In this document: one piece after another, positions 20,822 to 31,000 of the stretch
Numbering within the stretch: the first letter of the stretch is position 1
How the letters are laid out: each line of letters starts with the position of its first letter
DNA from: Photobacterium aquimaris
Lineage (GTDB): Bacteria; Pseudomonadota; Gammaproteobacteria; Enterobacterales; Vibrionaceae
Reading direction: 5' to 3'
DNA: 64,000 nucleotides
Assembly: GCF_002954455.1 (NCBI RefSeq)
Contig: NZ_MSCC01000002.1
Coordinates: 437,558-501,557 of the forward strand
The notes under the pieces: generated by a model
The model's input: only the letters and a program-made list of their open reading frames with translations
What the model was told of the DNA's origin: nothing
The model's database searches: none
Translations under genes and position numbers: made by a program

Positions 20822-22810
20822 ATGTTTAATAAGCCACTCATCGCATTATCTATCGCTTTAGCGCTTTCAGGGTGTGCAACACCACCTGCGGTTCAGCACC
20901 AACCATTCTCACTGACGGTTGCTCATATTAATGATACCCACTCTAATTTTGACCCAGTGAAATCAAGCTTTAAAGCTGATGGTACACGTGTTTATAATGA
21001 ATTTGGTGGCTATCCTCGCCTACAAACGATGGCAAAGGAATATAAAGACGAAGCTAAGCAAGAAAATCAAAGTTTACTGTTTCTACATGGTGGCGATGCA
21101 TGGCAAGGCAGTGCATATTTTAAGTTAAACCATGGTGCAATGAATGCGGATATACTCAGTAAAATGGGCTTAGATGCAATGGCATTGGGTAATCATGAAT
21201 TTGATTTAAATAATAAAAAACTTAATGCTTTTATTAGTAGTATTAATTTCCCTGTGTTAGCAGCTAATATTGACACTAGCCAAGATGCCGATCTGAAAAA
21301 TCAAACTAATTTACGTCCTTACCAAGTATTTGCTTTTGATGGTAATAACAAAACTATTATCAAAGATATTAATCACTTACCAAAAGATAAAAACATTGTT
21401 GCGGTATTTGGTTTAGCACTTGGTAACATGCAAAATATTGCGCCTAATACGGGTGATGTTAAATTTAATGATATGGTGAAAACAGCGCAAGCGACAGTCG
21501 ATATGCTACAAAGCAAAGGGATTGATAATATTATTGCATTAACCCATATCGGTAACGCAGTTGATTTAGATGTTGCATCGAAAGTGAATGGCATTGATTT
21601 AATTGTTGGTGGACATTCACATACATTATTAGGTGACTTTACTGATTTAGGGTTAAACAATAATGGCATATATGCTCAGATGGTTAAGAACCCTGACGGT
21701 AAATCTGAAACTTGTGTTGTTCAAGCTGGAGAGTATGCACAAGCGATTGGTCGAGTAAATGTAAGCTTTGATGCTAAAGGCGATGTGACCCAATGCGTAG
21801 GTCATAATACATTGCTAAGTAATGATGAATTTTATCATCATGCAGATCGAAGTAAAAAAGATAAATTTAGTCCGGTAGAAACGACACGTGTAGAAAAATT
21901 TATAGATAATCATGAGAAAATCACCATAGCTGATGAAGATGTTTTATTACGTCAGCGTATTGATAGTAAATATAAACCTGCTGTTGATAAAGCATATGGA
22001 AAGACCATTGCTCAAGTACCTCAAGAAATTAAACATGAACGTCGTCCTGGCGATCGCGGTAGTGATAACCATGGTTCAGATGTTGCGCCATTAATTGCTG
22101 AAGGACAATATTATTGGGCAAATGAGCCTCAAGTACAAAAAGTCACTGGCATGAAAGTGGATTTCTCTTTGATCGGTGCTGGTGGTATTCGTACTAATAT
22201 TGAAGCTGGGCAATACCGTGAAGGTAACGTATCTTTAGAGCTATTACCGTTTTCTAATTTTATGTCAGTTGTTCCAGTTAAAGGTTCAGTGATTAAGCAA
22301 CTATTAGAACAAACGGTTACAGCGACGCTTCCTGAAGGTTCTCATGCAGGTAAATTCCCGTATGGTGGCCATATTCGTTATAAGTTTACAGAAACAGTGG
22401 CGCATAAAGCAGGTAAGCTTAGCAATGTAGAGGTAATGACTGGTACTGAGCAGCACCCTGTGTGGACACCACTTCAAGATAATAAAATTTACAATGTTGC
22501 AATTAATAATTATAACGCAACGGGAAATGATGGCTGGACGCCATTATATCAAGCACAGAAGAAGCATTCTGGGCGGGTAGATCTTGCTTATATTGATGGT
22601 AAGCTTACTGGGTTTAAAGTTAACAATATTGAGAAAGTAGGCGATAAATACCAAGTGAACTACCAAGGTGCAGCGCCAAATTGTAAAGCGGCTAATACGG
22701 TTTGTAATACCGATGCTCAAGCATTTATTGATTATATCGAGCAGGATCGTCCGCAATTAGTGCCATTGACCTATTCTGTTGTAACATTCGATCGTATTAC
22801 CAATAAATAA
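20822..22810 (+). CDS. 5'-nucleotidase / UshA-family lipoprotein
   Basis: The family hydrolyses nucleotides, UDP-sugars or NAD outside the cytoplasm to release nucleosides and phosphate. A lipoprotein signal ends in ALSGC, with Cys18 as the lipidated residue. The metallophosphatase domain has all metal-binding motifs: HINDTHSNFD, GGDAWQGS, GNHEFD and VGGHSHTLL. The C-terminal 5'-nucleotidase domain has GAGGIRTNI and the substrate-stacking NNYNATGNDGW. Marine Vibrio NutA is the nearest described lipoprotein, but at 662 residues this one is about 100 longer. The extra length is partly in the linker around KKDKFSPVETTRVEKF and in a Cys-containing C terminus. UshA, NadN or NutA specificity cannot be decided. 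Confidence 0.92.
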   Translation: MFNKPLIALSIALALSGCATPPAVQHQPFSLTVAHINDTHSNFDPVKSSFKADGTRVYNEFGGYPRLQTMAKEYKDEAKQENQSLLFLHGGDAWQGSAYFKLNHGAMNADILSKMGLDAMALGNHEFDLNNKKLNAFISSINFPVLAANIDTSQDADLKNQTNLRPYQVFAFDGNNKTIIKDINHLPKDKNIVAVFGLALGNMQNIAPNTGDVKFNDMVKTAQATVDMLQSKGIDNIIALTHIGNAVDLDVASKVNGIDLIVGGHSHTLLGDFTDLGLNNNGIYAQMVKNPDGKSETCVVQAGEYAQAIGRVNVSFDAKGDVTQCVGHNTLLSNDEFYHHADRSKKDKFSPVETTRVEKFIDNHEKITIADEDVLLRQRIDSKYKPAVDKAYGKTIAQVPQEIKHERRPGDRGSDNHGSDVAPLIAEGQYYWANEPQVQKVTGMKVDFSLIGAGGIRTNIEAGQYREGNVSLELLPFSNFMSVVPVKGSVIKQLLEQTVTATLPEGSHAGKFPYGGHIRYKFTETVAHKAGKLSNVEVMTGTEQHPVWTPLQDNKIYNVAINNYNATGNDGWTPLYQAQKKHSGRVDLAYIDGKLTGFKVNNIEKVGDKYQVNYQGAAPNCKAANTVCNTDAQAFIDYIEQDRPQLVPLTYSVVTFDRITNK

Positions 22811-22829
22811 TAACGTTCGAATCAAATAT

Positions 22830-22860
22830 AATGAGTAACATATTAATTATGTTGCTCATT
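22830..22860 (+). terminator. Hairpin downstream of the 5'-nucleotidase gene
   Basis: AATGAGTAACATA and TATGTTGCTCATT pair over 13 bp (one G-U) around TTAAT. The T run after it is weak (GCTATTTATC), so it may be an inefficient terminator or an RNA-stability element. Confidence 0.6.
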
Positions 22861-23282
22861 GCTATTTATCGTCTAAAAAATGAAGATCTATTCATATTTT
22901 ATTGAACGTAATATATGGGATTGATATACGGTATAAGTTGATAAAAAATGAACAATTTCAGTGTGTTGCTCTAAATTAAAATAGTTATAGATGCCATTTT
23001 TTCAAGTGTAATGTCTTGAATGATAAGTAATAAAAAAAATTATTATTTTTAGACCGTTAAATATTAAAAAAAAGGCTATACAATCGAACCAATTTCATTA
23101 GTATAGACATCGGCCTGTAATTCAGACCTATTTATATGTAACATTATGTTTTAGAAAACCTTCTCTGTAACGCTTTACCAGTGTCATGAAGCTTTCCACT
23201 CATAAGCTATAACATAAATAATTCTTTTTCTGGCTATATTACGCAATTTTGCGAATTATTTAATACAATATTGGAGACAGTC
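22861..23282 (+). promoter_or_regulatory. Leader region of the second cold-shock gene
   Basis: No gene is seen. The stretch from about 23120 to the start codon is likely a long cold-shock 5' leader. It contains TCAGACCTA (23122-23130) followed by TGTTTTAGAAAACC (23147-23160). A very similar pair is found in the leader of the csp-like gene at 26693 (TCAGACCTA at 26438-26446, then a TGTTTTA and AAAACC pair). A small stem CGCAA-TT-TTGCG lies near 23243. The function is inferred from position only. Confidence 0.45.
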
Positions 23283-23492
23283 ATGTCTAAATCAACTGGT
23301 ATCGTTAAGTGGTTTAACGAAGAGAAAGGTTTCGGTTTCATCACTCAAGACAACGGCGGCGCTGACGTATTCGTTCACTTCCGTGCTATCACTGGCGAAG
23401 GTTTCAAAACTCTTGCTGAAGGCCAAAAAGTGTCTTTTGAAGTAGAACAAGGCCAGAAAGGTCCTCAAGCTGCAAACGTTGAAGCTATCTAA
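23283..23492 (+). CDS. CspA-family cold-shock protein
   Basis: A 69-residue cold-shock domain protein with intact RNP1 (KGFGFI) and RNP2 (VFVHF). The frame opens at a TTG at 23271, but the ATG at 23283 is preceded by TTGGAGAC at the right distance and gives the standard N terminus [11 protein letters not shown]. It is nearly identical, also at DNA level, to the cold-shock gene at 10-222, which is on the opposite strand. It is monocistronic with a strong terminator and a long AT-rich leader. It acts as a cytoplasmic RNA chaperone by family knowledge; cold induction is inferred from the leader, not shown. Confidence 0.96.
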   Translation: MSKSTGIVKWFNEEKGFGFITQDNGGADVFVHFRAITGEGFKTLAEGQKVSFEVEQGQKGPQAANVEAI

Positions 23493-23515
23493 TTTGCTTT
23501 GTCGTTAAAGTTTGT

Positions 23516-23547
23516 AAAATACCGACATAATGTCGGTATTTTTTTAT
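23516..23547 (+). terminator. Terminator of the second cold-shock gene
   Basis: AAATACCGACA and TGTCGGTATTT pair over 11 bp around TAA, followed by a run of T. It lies about 25 bp downstream of the stop codon. Confidence 0.92.
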
Positions 23548-23683
23548 TTAAATTTTAGGTTGTTACTATTTTCCAGCCGCTTTATTGATCATACTAATAA
23601 AGATTATCAAATCAAACTGTTTGTGTAATTCACGGTTTTTTATACACTTATAGCACTCTTTTTAATGACTATTGTGTTATCTC

Positions 23684-24349
23684 ATGATGAGTTTACCGTC
23701 CAACACTATCTCAAAATTAATATGCTTATGTATGTTTGAATTACGCTCAGGCTTTGAGCATTCTCAGTTAAATCCACTCACTATTTCTTTATCATCAGGA
23801 CAACACTTAGCCTTATCAGGAGCATCTGGATGTGGCAAGAGTAGCTTATTACAAGTGATAGCTGGCCTTAAACCACCTCAGCATGGGCATTTTAGTTATC
23901 AACAGCAAGTTATTGATGCTGTACAGCTGTCTTTTTGGCGTCAACAAATATGTTATTTACCTCAGCAAGCAGTGATGGGAGCTGAAACTGTGTTAGAGGT
24001 ATTAGTATTAGCTTGGGATCTTAAAGCGATGTCATCTGTAATAACGAAACCATCGAACCAAGAGTGTGAGCAAGCATTATTACAAGCAGGATTAAAGACA
24101 GCTCTTGATAAGCAGGTCGCAATCTTGTCTGGAGGTGAAAAGCAGCGCTTAGCAATTGCCCGCGCAGTGCTGATGCAACGGCCTGTGTGGTTAATGGATG
24201 AACCAACTTCAGCGTTAGATCCTGCTGCACGTAATACCATCATTGAGTTAATAGCTTCATTAAACGTCATCTGCATTTCGGTATCCCATGATCCTCTGTG
24301 GCTTGCGACAGCAGATAAAGTTTATAACATGGATATAGAGCAGGAATAG
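23684..24349 (+). CDS. fetA: ABC transporter ATP-binding protein FetA (YbbL-like)
   Basis: The ATPase partner of the FetAB exporter, which in E. coli exports iron and lowers oxidative stress. Walker A is GASGCGKSS, the signature is LSGGEKQR, Walker B is [12 protein letters not shown], and the switch His is in SVSHDP. About 220 residues, normal for YbbL. The start is uncertain: tandem ATGs occur at 23684 and 23687 and another at 23732 ([10 protein letters not shown]), and none has a clear ribosome-binding site. The 23732 start would match the usual beginning of this family best. The next gene encodes the matching membrane partner after only 4 bp, so the two form an operon. Confidence 0.9.
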   Translation: MMSLPSNTISKLICLCMFELRSGFEHSQLNPLTISLSSGQHLALSGASGCGKSSLLQVIAGLKPPQHGHFSYQQQVIDAVQLSFWRQQICYLPQQAVMGAETVLEVLVLAWDLKAMSSVITKPSNQECEQALLQAGLKTALDKQVAILSGGEKQRLAIARAVLMQRPVWLMDEPTSALDPAARNTIIELIASLNVICISVSHDPLWLATADKVYNMDIEQE

Positions 24350-24353
24350 ACCC

Positions 24354-25133
24354 ATGACCACAACGATCACTCATTCTATCGATTTACATTGGTCAGCAAT
24401 GGCTGGGTTTTACTTATTATTATTGATTCCATTAGTGTTATTTCAGCGTTGGCAGCTCGGCTTGAGTCGTACAATGATCACATCTGTACTGCGAATGACA
24501 TTACAACTTTCTGTGGTCGGTATTTATTTACATACCTTATTTGGTTGGCAGAGTATTAGCCTTAATGTGGTTTGGTTAACGGTGATGGCTCTGTTTGCCA
24601 GTTATACCATTTGTAAACGATCTGAAGTTAACTTAAAACGTGTATTGCCAGCGGTTATTTGTGGACAATTTGTCGCGTTATCAGTGGCATTACCTGCAGT
24701 TTTAGCTGGTGTTATTCAAGTTTCACCGTGGTGGCAAGCACAATATATGATCCCTGTTGCAGGGATGTTGTTGGGCAATAGCTTAACGGCAAATGTATTG
24801 GCGCTGTCGCGTTGGAGCAGTCTGCTCAAGGAAAGTCATCATGAGTATCAATATTATTTAACGCTAGGAGCACCACATCCTGCTCAACCTTTTATTCGTA
24901 CGGCGTTTAAAGCAGCACTTGCGCCACAGTTAGCATCAATGGCGACATTAGGTATTGTTAGTTTACCCGGTATGATGACAGGTCAGATTTTAGGTGGAGC
25001 AATGCCACTGGTGGCGGTTAAATATCAGTTAGTGATTATGGTAGCAATTTTTGTATCAGGTGTGCTGTCGGTGGCAACCACATTAACGATTGTTAATCGG
25101 CGTTCATTTGATGTCTATGGTAATGTGTTGTGA
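24354..25133 (+). CDS. fetB: FetB (YbbM-like, UPF0014) membrane permease
   Basis: Membrane subunit of the FetAB iron exporter. The 259-residue protein has about seven transmembrane helices and the UPF0014 features: LRMTLQLSVVGIYLHTLF near residue 45, PVAGMLLGNSLTANVLAL near 140 and LPGMMTGQILGGAMPLVAVKYQ near 205. The ATG is 4 bp after the fetA stop, with AGGA upstream inside the end of fetA, so the two genes are cotranscribed and probably translationally coupled. The shared terminator follows at 25163. No unusual feature was seen. Confidence 0.92.
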   Translation: MTTTITHSIDLHWSAMAGFYLLLLIPLVLFQRWQLGLSRTMITSVLRMTLQLSVVGIYLHTLFGWQSISLNVVWLTVMALFASYTICKRSEVNLKRVLPAVICGQFVALSVALPAVLAGVIQVSPWWQAQYMIPVAGMLLGNSLTANVLALSRWSSLLKESHHEYQYYLTLGAPHPAQPFIRTAFKAALAPQLASMATLGIVSLPGMMTGQILGGAMPLVAVKYQLVIMVAIFVSGVLSVATTLTIVNRRSFDVYGNVL

Positions 25134-25162
25134 TTTTTTTGAGAAAATGAGTAAAATAAAAC

Positions 25163-25189
25163 AAAAAAGCAGCGCGAGGCTGCTTTTTA
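25163..25189. terminator. Bidirectional terminator, fetB / pdxY
   Basis: AAAAAAGCAGC and GCTGCTTTTT pair around GCGAG. The genes on the two sides converge, so the hairpin can terminate both transcripts. Confidence 0.9.
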
Positions 25190-25210
25190 TTGGCGATTAG
25201 AAGGGCAGTA

Positions 25211-26068
25211 TTATTTAATTTCCGTGATCGGAAAGATTTCAGTCGGTGTAATAATTTCATCTTGGGCTGCAATGGTTTGCAGTTCCCACTCACCGCGACG
25301 GTGGGTTTCTTTCAATACCGCATAACAAGCATTATGAGCATGTTCAAACGCTTGTTCTGCTGTCCAACCTTTCAGTAAACCACCAGTAAAGAGTGATGAA
25401 ATAAGATCACCTACACCAACAGGTTGATTATCAAATGCTAAATGTGGACGTTGAGCTAAGTAACAGCCATCTTTGGTTGCTAGCATCATTGAGAATTTAT
25501 CAGCTGACAAACTATGGAGATGTTTCACTAGTACCATTTTGGGGCCTAATGTTAATGCATGCTGACAGGCTTTAACCGCATCATCTAATGTATTAATTGT
25601 CATACCAACAAATTGACTAAGTTCAAATTGGTTTGGAACAATAACATCCGCCAGTGGCATGACATCGTTGATAAGGTATTCAGAAATACCATCAGCGACG
25701 ATACAACCTTTTTCAGGATCACCCATTACAGGATCACAAATATAGATCGCATTTGGATTTTGTTGTTTAACTGTTTTAACCGTATCAATAATAGCTAAAC
25801 ATTGATCAGCACTACCTTGGTATCCGGTAAGGACTGCTTCACAGTTTTTAAGCTGATCAATGTTGTTGATGCCTTTGACAAGATCAATTAAGTCTGTTGC
25901 TGGAAAGGCTTTACCTGTCCATCCTTGCTTATATTGAGTGTGGTTGGAAAATTGTACGGTGTGTAGTGGCCATACTTCAAATCCCATACGCTGAAGAGGG
26001 AATACTGCAGAACTATTACCAGCGTGACCGTAAACAACATGTGACTGTATTGATAGAATACCTTTCAT
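25211..26068 (-). CDS. pdxY: Pyridoxal kinase PdxY
   Basis: Phosphorylates pyridoxal to pyridoxal 5'-phosphate in the B6 salvage pathway. The 285 residues match E. coli PdxY (287). Characteristic parts are the N terminus [27 protein letters not shown], the [10 protein letters not shown] substrate region, the YICDPVMGD motif and the ribokinase-type [13 protein letters not shown], with the catalytic Asp near residue 220. The start is preceded by GGAACC. It is a single gene with a shared terminator. It is distinguished from PdxK by its N terminus and length, though the two families are close. Confidence 0.95.
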   Translation of the reverse strand: MKGILSIQSHVVYGHAGNSSAVFPLQRMGFEVWPLHTVQFSNHTQYKQGWTGKAFPATDLIDLVKGINNIDQLKNCEAVLTGYQGSADQCLAIIDTVKTVKQQNPNAIYICDPVMGDPEKGCIVADGISEYLINDVMPLADVIVPNQFELSQFVGMTINTLDDAVKACQHALTLGPKMVLVKHLHSLSADKFSMMLATKDGCYLAQRPHLAFDNQPVGVGDLISSLFTGGLLKGWTAEQAFEHAHNACYAVLKETHRRGEWELQTIAAQDEIITPTEIFPITEIK

Positions 26069-26692
26069 CGAGGTTCCTTATAACTATCGTATATATAGGT
26101 ATACTTTACATGCGCTGAGATCAGAAACCTAATCATTTTATATCGTAATTATTCCTTGCAAAAATGCAGACTATTTATTGTTCGACCACAAGTACAATTT
26201 CTTATCACTGCGAAATAAATACCATAACTAATGTAATTGTAATATGTTTTATTGGCTTTTTTGTGTGTTTTTTGAACGGTTAACGTGTTTGTTTTGATTT
26301 TTTGATTTTAATTTTTTTTGTTTTAAAACATGTTGTTGTGAGTTTGTTCAGTGGTTATCCACAATTTTTCATCAATTTTTATAAAAAAAATATTTACAGT
26401 ATCAAAATTTGGCGTTAATGTTCGCTCCGTCTGTTGCTCAGACCTAATGTGTTTTAAATAAAACCACAATGTCATTTCTAATCATTGTTATTCGTTTATG
26501 TTGCAAACGTTGTAGCAGTGCAAAGCTATAAGAAGGGTGATCTTATAGTTAAGAAGTAGTAGGTCAATGAGTAAAGCTCTATATCAAGGTGAATTAATCG
26601 ATTGGTATAAAACTATTTAAACTCAAATTGATAGCCTCAAATATATATGCTGACTACAAAAGCAATATTTGGGCGTAAAGGAAATATAAACT
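26069..26692. promoter_or_regulatory. Long intergenic region with a cold-shock-type leader
   Basis: This 624-bp AT-rich stretch holds the pdxY promoter on one side and a long leader of the csp-like gene on the other. The leader contains GTCTG-TTGCT-CAGAC (26429-26443), a small hairpin overlapping TCAGACCTA. A TGTTTTA and AAAACC pair follows, as in the leader of the csp gene at 23283. One perfect DnaA-box sequence, TTATCCACA, lies at 26355-26363 but is isolated. AAGGAAATATAAACT precedes the ATG at 26693. Confidence 0.45.
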
Positions 26693-26893
26693 ATGACTTC
26701 ACAAACAGGTATTATTCGTAGCTTCAACCCAATTGAAAAAATTGGTTTAATTACTAGCGACCTTGGTGGCGATATTCGTTTTGACGCATCTCAAGTTTGC
26801 AGTCGTTCACAGCCATCATCAGGTAGTATGGTTGAATTTACGTTAGATGATTCAAGCAATAAGCTTAAAGCAGTTAAAATTCGCTTTATCTAA
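26693..26893 (+). CDS. Degenerate cold-shock-domain-like protein, 66 aa
   Basis: The protein aligns along its whole length with a cold-shock domain: TGIIRSFNPIEKIGLITSDLGGDIRFDASQV against [32 protein letters not shown] in the neighbouring csp. The aromatic RNA-binding residues are lost: the W of KWF is S, RNP1 KGFGFI has become KIGLIT and RNP2 VFVHF has become IRFDA. The fold is probably kept but ordinary RNA binding is unlikely, so it may bind differently or bind a protein. AAGGAA lies 9 nt before the ATG, and a clear terminator follows. The leader shares a sequence element with the csp gene at 23283. Confidence 0.85.
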   Translation: MTSQTGIIRSFNPIEKIGLITSDLGGDIRFDASQVCSRSQPSSGSMVEFTLDDSSNKLKAVKIRFI

Positions 26894-26947
26894 ATTTAAT
26901 TGATGAGTTAAATAGTGGCGAGTGCTGTTATTTATCCATGATTAAAT

Positions 26948-26977
26948 AAAAATCCCGGCTTAGGCTGGGATTTTTTT
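26948..26977 (+). terminator. Terminator of the csp-like gene
   Basis: AAATCCCGGC and GCTGGGATTT pair over 10 bp (one G-U) around TTAG, followed by a run of T. Confidence 0.9.
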
Positions 26978-27131
26978 ATCTATATTATTCTGCATAGTAC
27001 TTATAGACAGTAAAACTAATATATAGGAATGAAACATACTGATACTGTAATGATTGATATTATGTCTGCTTAAATATTGCTAATATAATAAAACTCATTA
27101 AGTAGTCTTGAGTTTAAAGAAGGTAGAAAAA

Positions 27132-27788
27132 ATGCATGAGTTGACAGAGAGTGATTATGACATTCTTCACGCCATGGAAAATATTGTTGATGGTATTGCG
27201 GCGATGTGGGGAGAGCATACTGAAGTATTGCTACATTGTTTGGATTCACGCAATCCGTCAATTATGAAAATTGCTAATGGGCATATTACGGGACGTGAAG
27301 TCGGTGCCCCCATTACCAATATTGCATTAGTAAAATTAAATGAAGGTCAGGATGTATCTAAAGCTTATATAACCAAGTCGCCTAATGGTAAGATGTTACG
27401 TTCATTAACAACAGTGATCCGTAATAAACAGCAGCAAGCAATTGGATTACTTTGTGTTAATTTTAATTTAGATGCACCTTTTCAATCCATGATTCATAGC
27501 TTGATGCCAAATATTGACAGTTATTGTGATCACGGTGTTACTGCGGAAACATTTGCTCGAAATAATGATGAAATGATGCATAGTTCAATTGAAACTGTGC
27601 GTGAGCAAGTCATTACTGATAGTGCAATTCCACCATCAAAGAAAAGTCGAGAAATTGTAACGCGCTTACATGATTTAGGGGTTTTTGATCTTAAAGACAG
27701 TGCTCAGATTGCAGCGAAAGGGTTAGATATTTCTATTCATACTATTTACCGTTATTTACGAGAAATTCGCACTCATGATGTGCGGTAA
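27132..27788 (+). CDS. YheO/DauR-type transcriptional regulator
   Basis: A 218-residue regulator with an N-terminal YheO-like PAS domain (about 1-120, including NGHITGREVGAPIT and SPNGKMLRSLTTVIRN) and a C-terminal helix-turn-helix (about 165-215, DSAQIAAKGLDISIHTIYRYLREI). DauR, a member of this family, represses D-arginine catabolism genes; other members respond to unknown small molecules. The frame extends back to a TTG at 27108, but GAAGGTAG lies 8 nt before the ATG at 27132. The gene ends 245 bp upstream of the first giant GEVED gene on the same strand, so it could regulate it, but that is only positional. No amino-acid catabolic genes lie nearby. Confidence 0.85.
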   Translation: MHELTESDYDILHAMENIVDGIAAMWGEHTEVLLHCLDSRNPSIMKIANGHITGREVGAPITNIALVKLNEGQDVSKAYITKSPNGKMLRSLTTVIRNKQQQAIGLLCVNFNLDAPFQSMIHSLMPNIDSYCDHGVTAETFARNNDEMMHSSIETVREQVITDSAIPPSKKSREIVTRLHDLGVFDLKDSAQIAAKGLDISIHTIYRYLREIRTHDVR

Positions 27789-28033
27789 CTATAAATAATC
27801 TATGTTTTTTACCATGATTGGATATGCAATATGCATCTTAATATTAGATAAATATCATTGTCATTAAAAGTATTAAGCATAGATTTCAATTCTTACTTTA
27901 AATAATTCATATTGTTAGGTTAATGTTTTATTTCTTGGCGTGATAAATGCATCTATATGGGCATTAATGGTAAATAGTCTCTATTGCGTTGAGATTGTTT
28001 ATTAAATAAAGCCATGTAAGGTTGCTAATATTT
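27789..28033 (+). promoter_or_regulatory. Upstream region of the first giant gene
   Basis: AT-rich, without a gene. It should carry the promoter of the giant gene. No pair of promoter elements stands out, and I saw no clear terminator after the regulator gene, so read-through from it is possible. TAAGG at 28016-28020 is a possible ribosome-binding site for the ATG at 28034, at a rather long spacing. Confidence 0.35.
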
Positions 28034-31000
28034 ATGCGTCTTTATTATAAAATTATTAAAGCATTCTCTATTATTTTTGTTTTCTGCTTAAGTTTTTCTA
28101 CAGCAGCAGAACAACCATATGTTGTGAGTAATAGTGGCTTTTCTCAAGGTCAGTTTGAATCATGTGCTAGTAGTGGCCAGTATGCGTGCTTTCGTGTGTT
28201 TGCTGGGCGGCGAGGTAATAACTATATTGGTGGTACTTGTCATGTAGCGAGTGCATCATCAACATATAATCTTGGTGATGTGCAAGTTAGTCACGCAATA
28301 GTCAGAGAAATGGCTGCCGATGATCGTGCTGATTTTTGGTTTAATGGCCGTCATTTTCAGGTCGAAGGAGGCACGGGTGGTCGTCCTTGTGAACTTGGTC
28401 GCACCTCTTTTAATCGTCCTAACACCGATATCGGTCCACTACCACAGCAGTTTACGGTAAATGCCAATATTCTTGTAAGTGGAATGGGGGAAGCATGGGG
28501 CACCATGGATGTATATTACATCCCTTATTTTCAAGACTATGGTGACGCGCCTGATACATCAAATGGCACCGGGCCGGGTAACTACCGGACTCGCCAAGCT
28601 GATAATGGCCCTTCCCATCGAGCATTAAGATCCTCTTATGAGGTTTATCTTGGTGCAACTTTACCTGATGATGATGGCACAGGGCTGCAGAATGTTGACG
28701 CCACAGCCGATGATCTTAATGCCGGTAGTAGTTATTACGGTATTGCCGCTGATGACGAAAACGGAGTCACATTTCCAAATTTAAAATATACCGATACAAA
28801 TTATTCAATTACAGCGAACGTAACTAATTCTTCGGGTGCTGATGCGTATTTATATGCATGGATTGATTTTGACAATAGCGGTACGTTTGATGTCGATGAA
28901 CTATTTACTAGTGGCACTGGAAGCGGTAATGAATTTATTATTGTTGATGGTTCACAAGATACACCTCAAATACTGACTTGGAATTCTCTCGCTGAACTAA
29001 CAGCTAATGGCTACTATTATTCTCGTGTACGTATTAGTGAAACACAATTAACCACTACAGCAACAGGCAGCGCTGAAGATACACGTTCATTTGGTGCATC
29101 ATCTGCTGCTGGTGAGGTTGAAGATTATAAGTTTTGTGTAGGCTGTGTTGATATCACAGGTTATATCTATGATGATGTAAATGGAGACAGTGATTTAGCG
29201 GATAAAGTGGGCGTTAGCGGTGTTAGTGTATACTTGTACACTGATGATGGCGATATGATCCCCAATGCTGCTGATGGCGCTCCAACCTTAACCTCGACCA
29301 CAGATGCCGATGGCTATTATGCCTTTGTTGAAATTCCAGGGGTGACCTACTTTGTTTCTCCTAATCCTCCCATCTCTAGTTCCGCATTAGCAGAGCAAAC
29401 CTATACTACAGCGTTAACTGATAATGTTAATGGTACTTTTGTTACTGGGTATTGTGATGCAAATGCGGATGGCGTTGCTGATACAACTCCGATTGCTGTA
29501 ACTGGTGCGTGTTATGGAGGTTGGGATGGCGATCGTGCCAATACCAGTAGTAGTGCAGATCTATCTGTGCGCGAACATATTTCACGGATTGTATTTTCTG
29601 CTAATTCCAATTCAGTTACCCAGCTTGATTTCGGTTTTTCTTATAATGTTGTTACGAACACAGAAATAACAGGGCAAGGCGCGCTAGAGCAATTTATTAT
29701 TAATGCGAACGCAATTGCCGGGGCAAATAATATGCGATTTGTTCCAGCTGTTGCTGCAAATGATACAAATGCTAGTGCTGATTGGTGGGTTATCTCTCCT
29801 ACATCTTCATTAACCACCATCACTGGCACTAATGGCGCTAACACCACATTAGATGGTCAGGTTTACAGCTATACTGATGGCGTAACGGTACTTAATACCA
29901 ATAGTGGTGATTATGCCGCATCGCAAACCGTCGGTAGTAGTCATCTTTGTAATGTCGAAAATATTGCTGCGTTGGCTAAGCCTGAATTACAAATAGACTT
30001 ACCGACTAATGCGAGTGCATACAGTGCTGAAATTATTATTATTAATGCCGATAATACTACAATAAGAAATTTGTCATTAACCGGTGGTTCGCAAGGGATC
30101 AATGTTTATAGCGCTGGTATTACCGACACGCTTATTGAATATAATTTAATCGGTATCGATCCCGCGGGTAATGATGCGGTAATAGGTCAAGAAACCTGTG
30201 GGACATCATCAGGATGTGCAGGTATCACGATAGCCAATTCAGGAAATAGTGCCCTGCATGGAAATAGCGGGATTATACGTAATAATGCTATTAAAACGGC
30301 GCACAATAATATAAGTTTAAATTCATTAAATAGCCAAACAGCAGCTATTAATTGGCAATTACAACACAATTTATTGTTAGGTACGACATCGACAACTTCG
30401 ACCCCTTATCATGTTATTAATATTCGATATGGAGCGCCAGCTTATTTAACTATTAATGGTAATCAAATAGAAAATGCGACGGGCGACGGTATATATCAAG
30501 CTAATACATCAAATCTAGATTTACTTCAAAACTTTACTAGTAATACGATTATTAATAATGCTGAAGATGGCATTGATATTCATAGCGGTAAGTTATCAAT
30601 AATTGAATGTAATATTTTAAATAATAATGGTGATTCAGGCATTGCCATTGATGGTAATACGAATGTTGAAGGTTTTTTAATTACCAAAAATAGTTTTAAC
30701 AATAATGTTGATAACAGTATTGATTTACACAATTCAACCACAGGCAGTGGTGTCTCACTTAATAATGATAATTGTATTAATGATACCGGAACGGGGGCAA
30801 ATAATAACCTCGCTCGTCCTGTTCTCTATTATGCCTTTATTGATAATAATGATTTACGCGTGATTGGTGATGTTTGTGCTACCGGGGAATACACATTAGA
30901 AGTCTATAAAGCCAACGCAGGAAGTGGAGATATTGGTGGTGATGGTGTATCTGCTGGTGAAGGGGCGGTTTATTTAGGAAGCCTCACTGCAATGTCGGGG

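Noticed and set aside
26355..26363. Perfect DnaA box TTATCCACA
   Set aside because: It is a single box with no cluster, AT-rich unwinding repeats or dnaA/gidA/rctB genes nearby. One 9-mer is expected by chance at this level.
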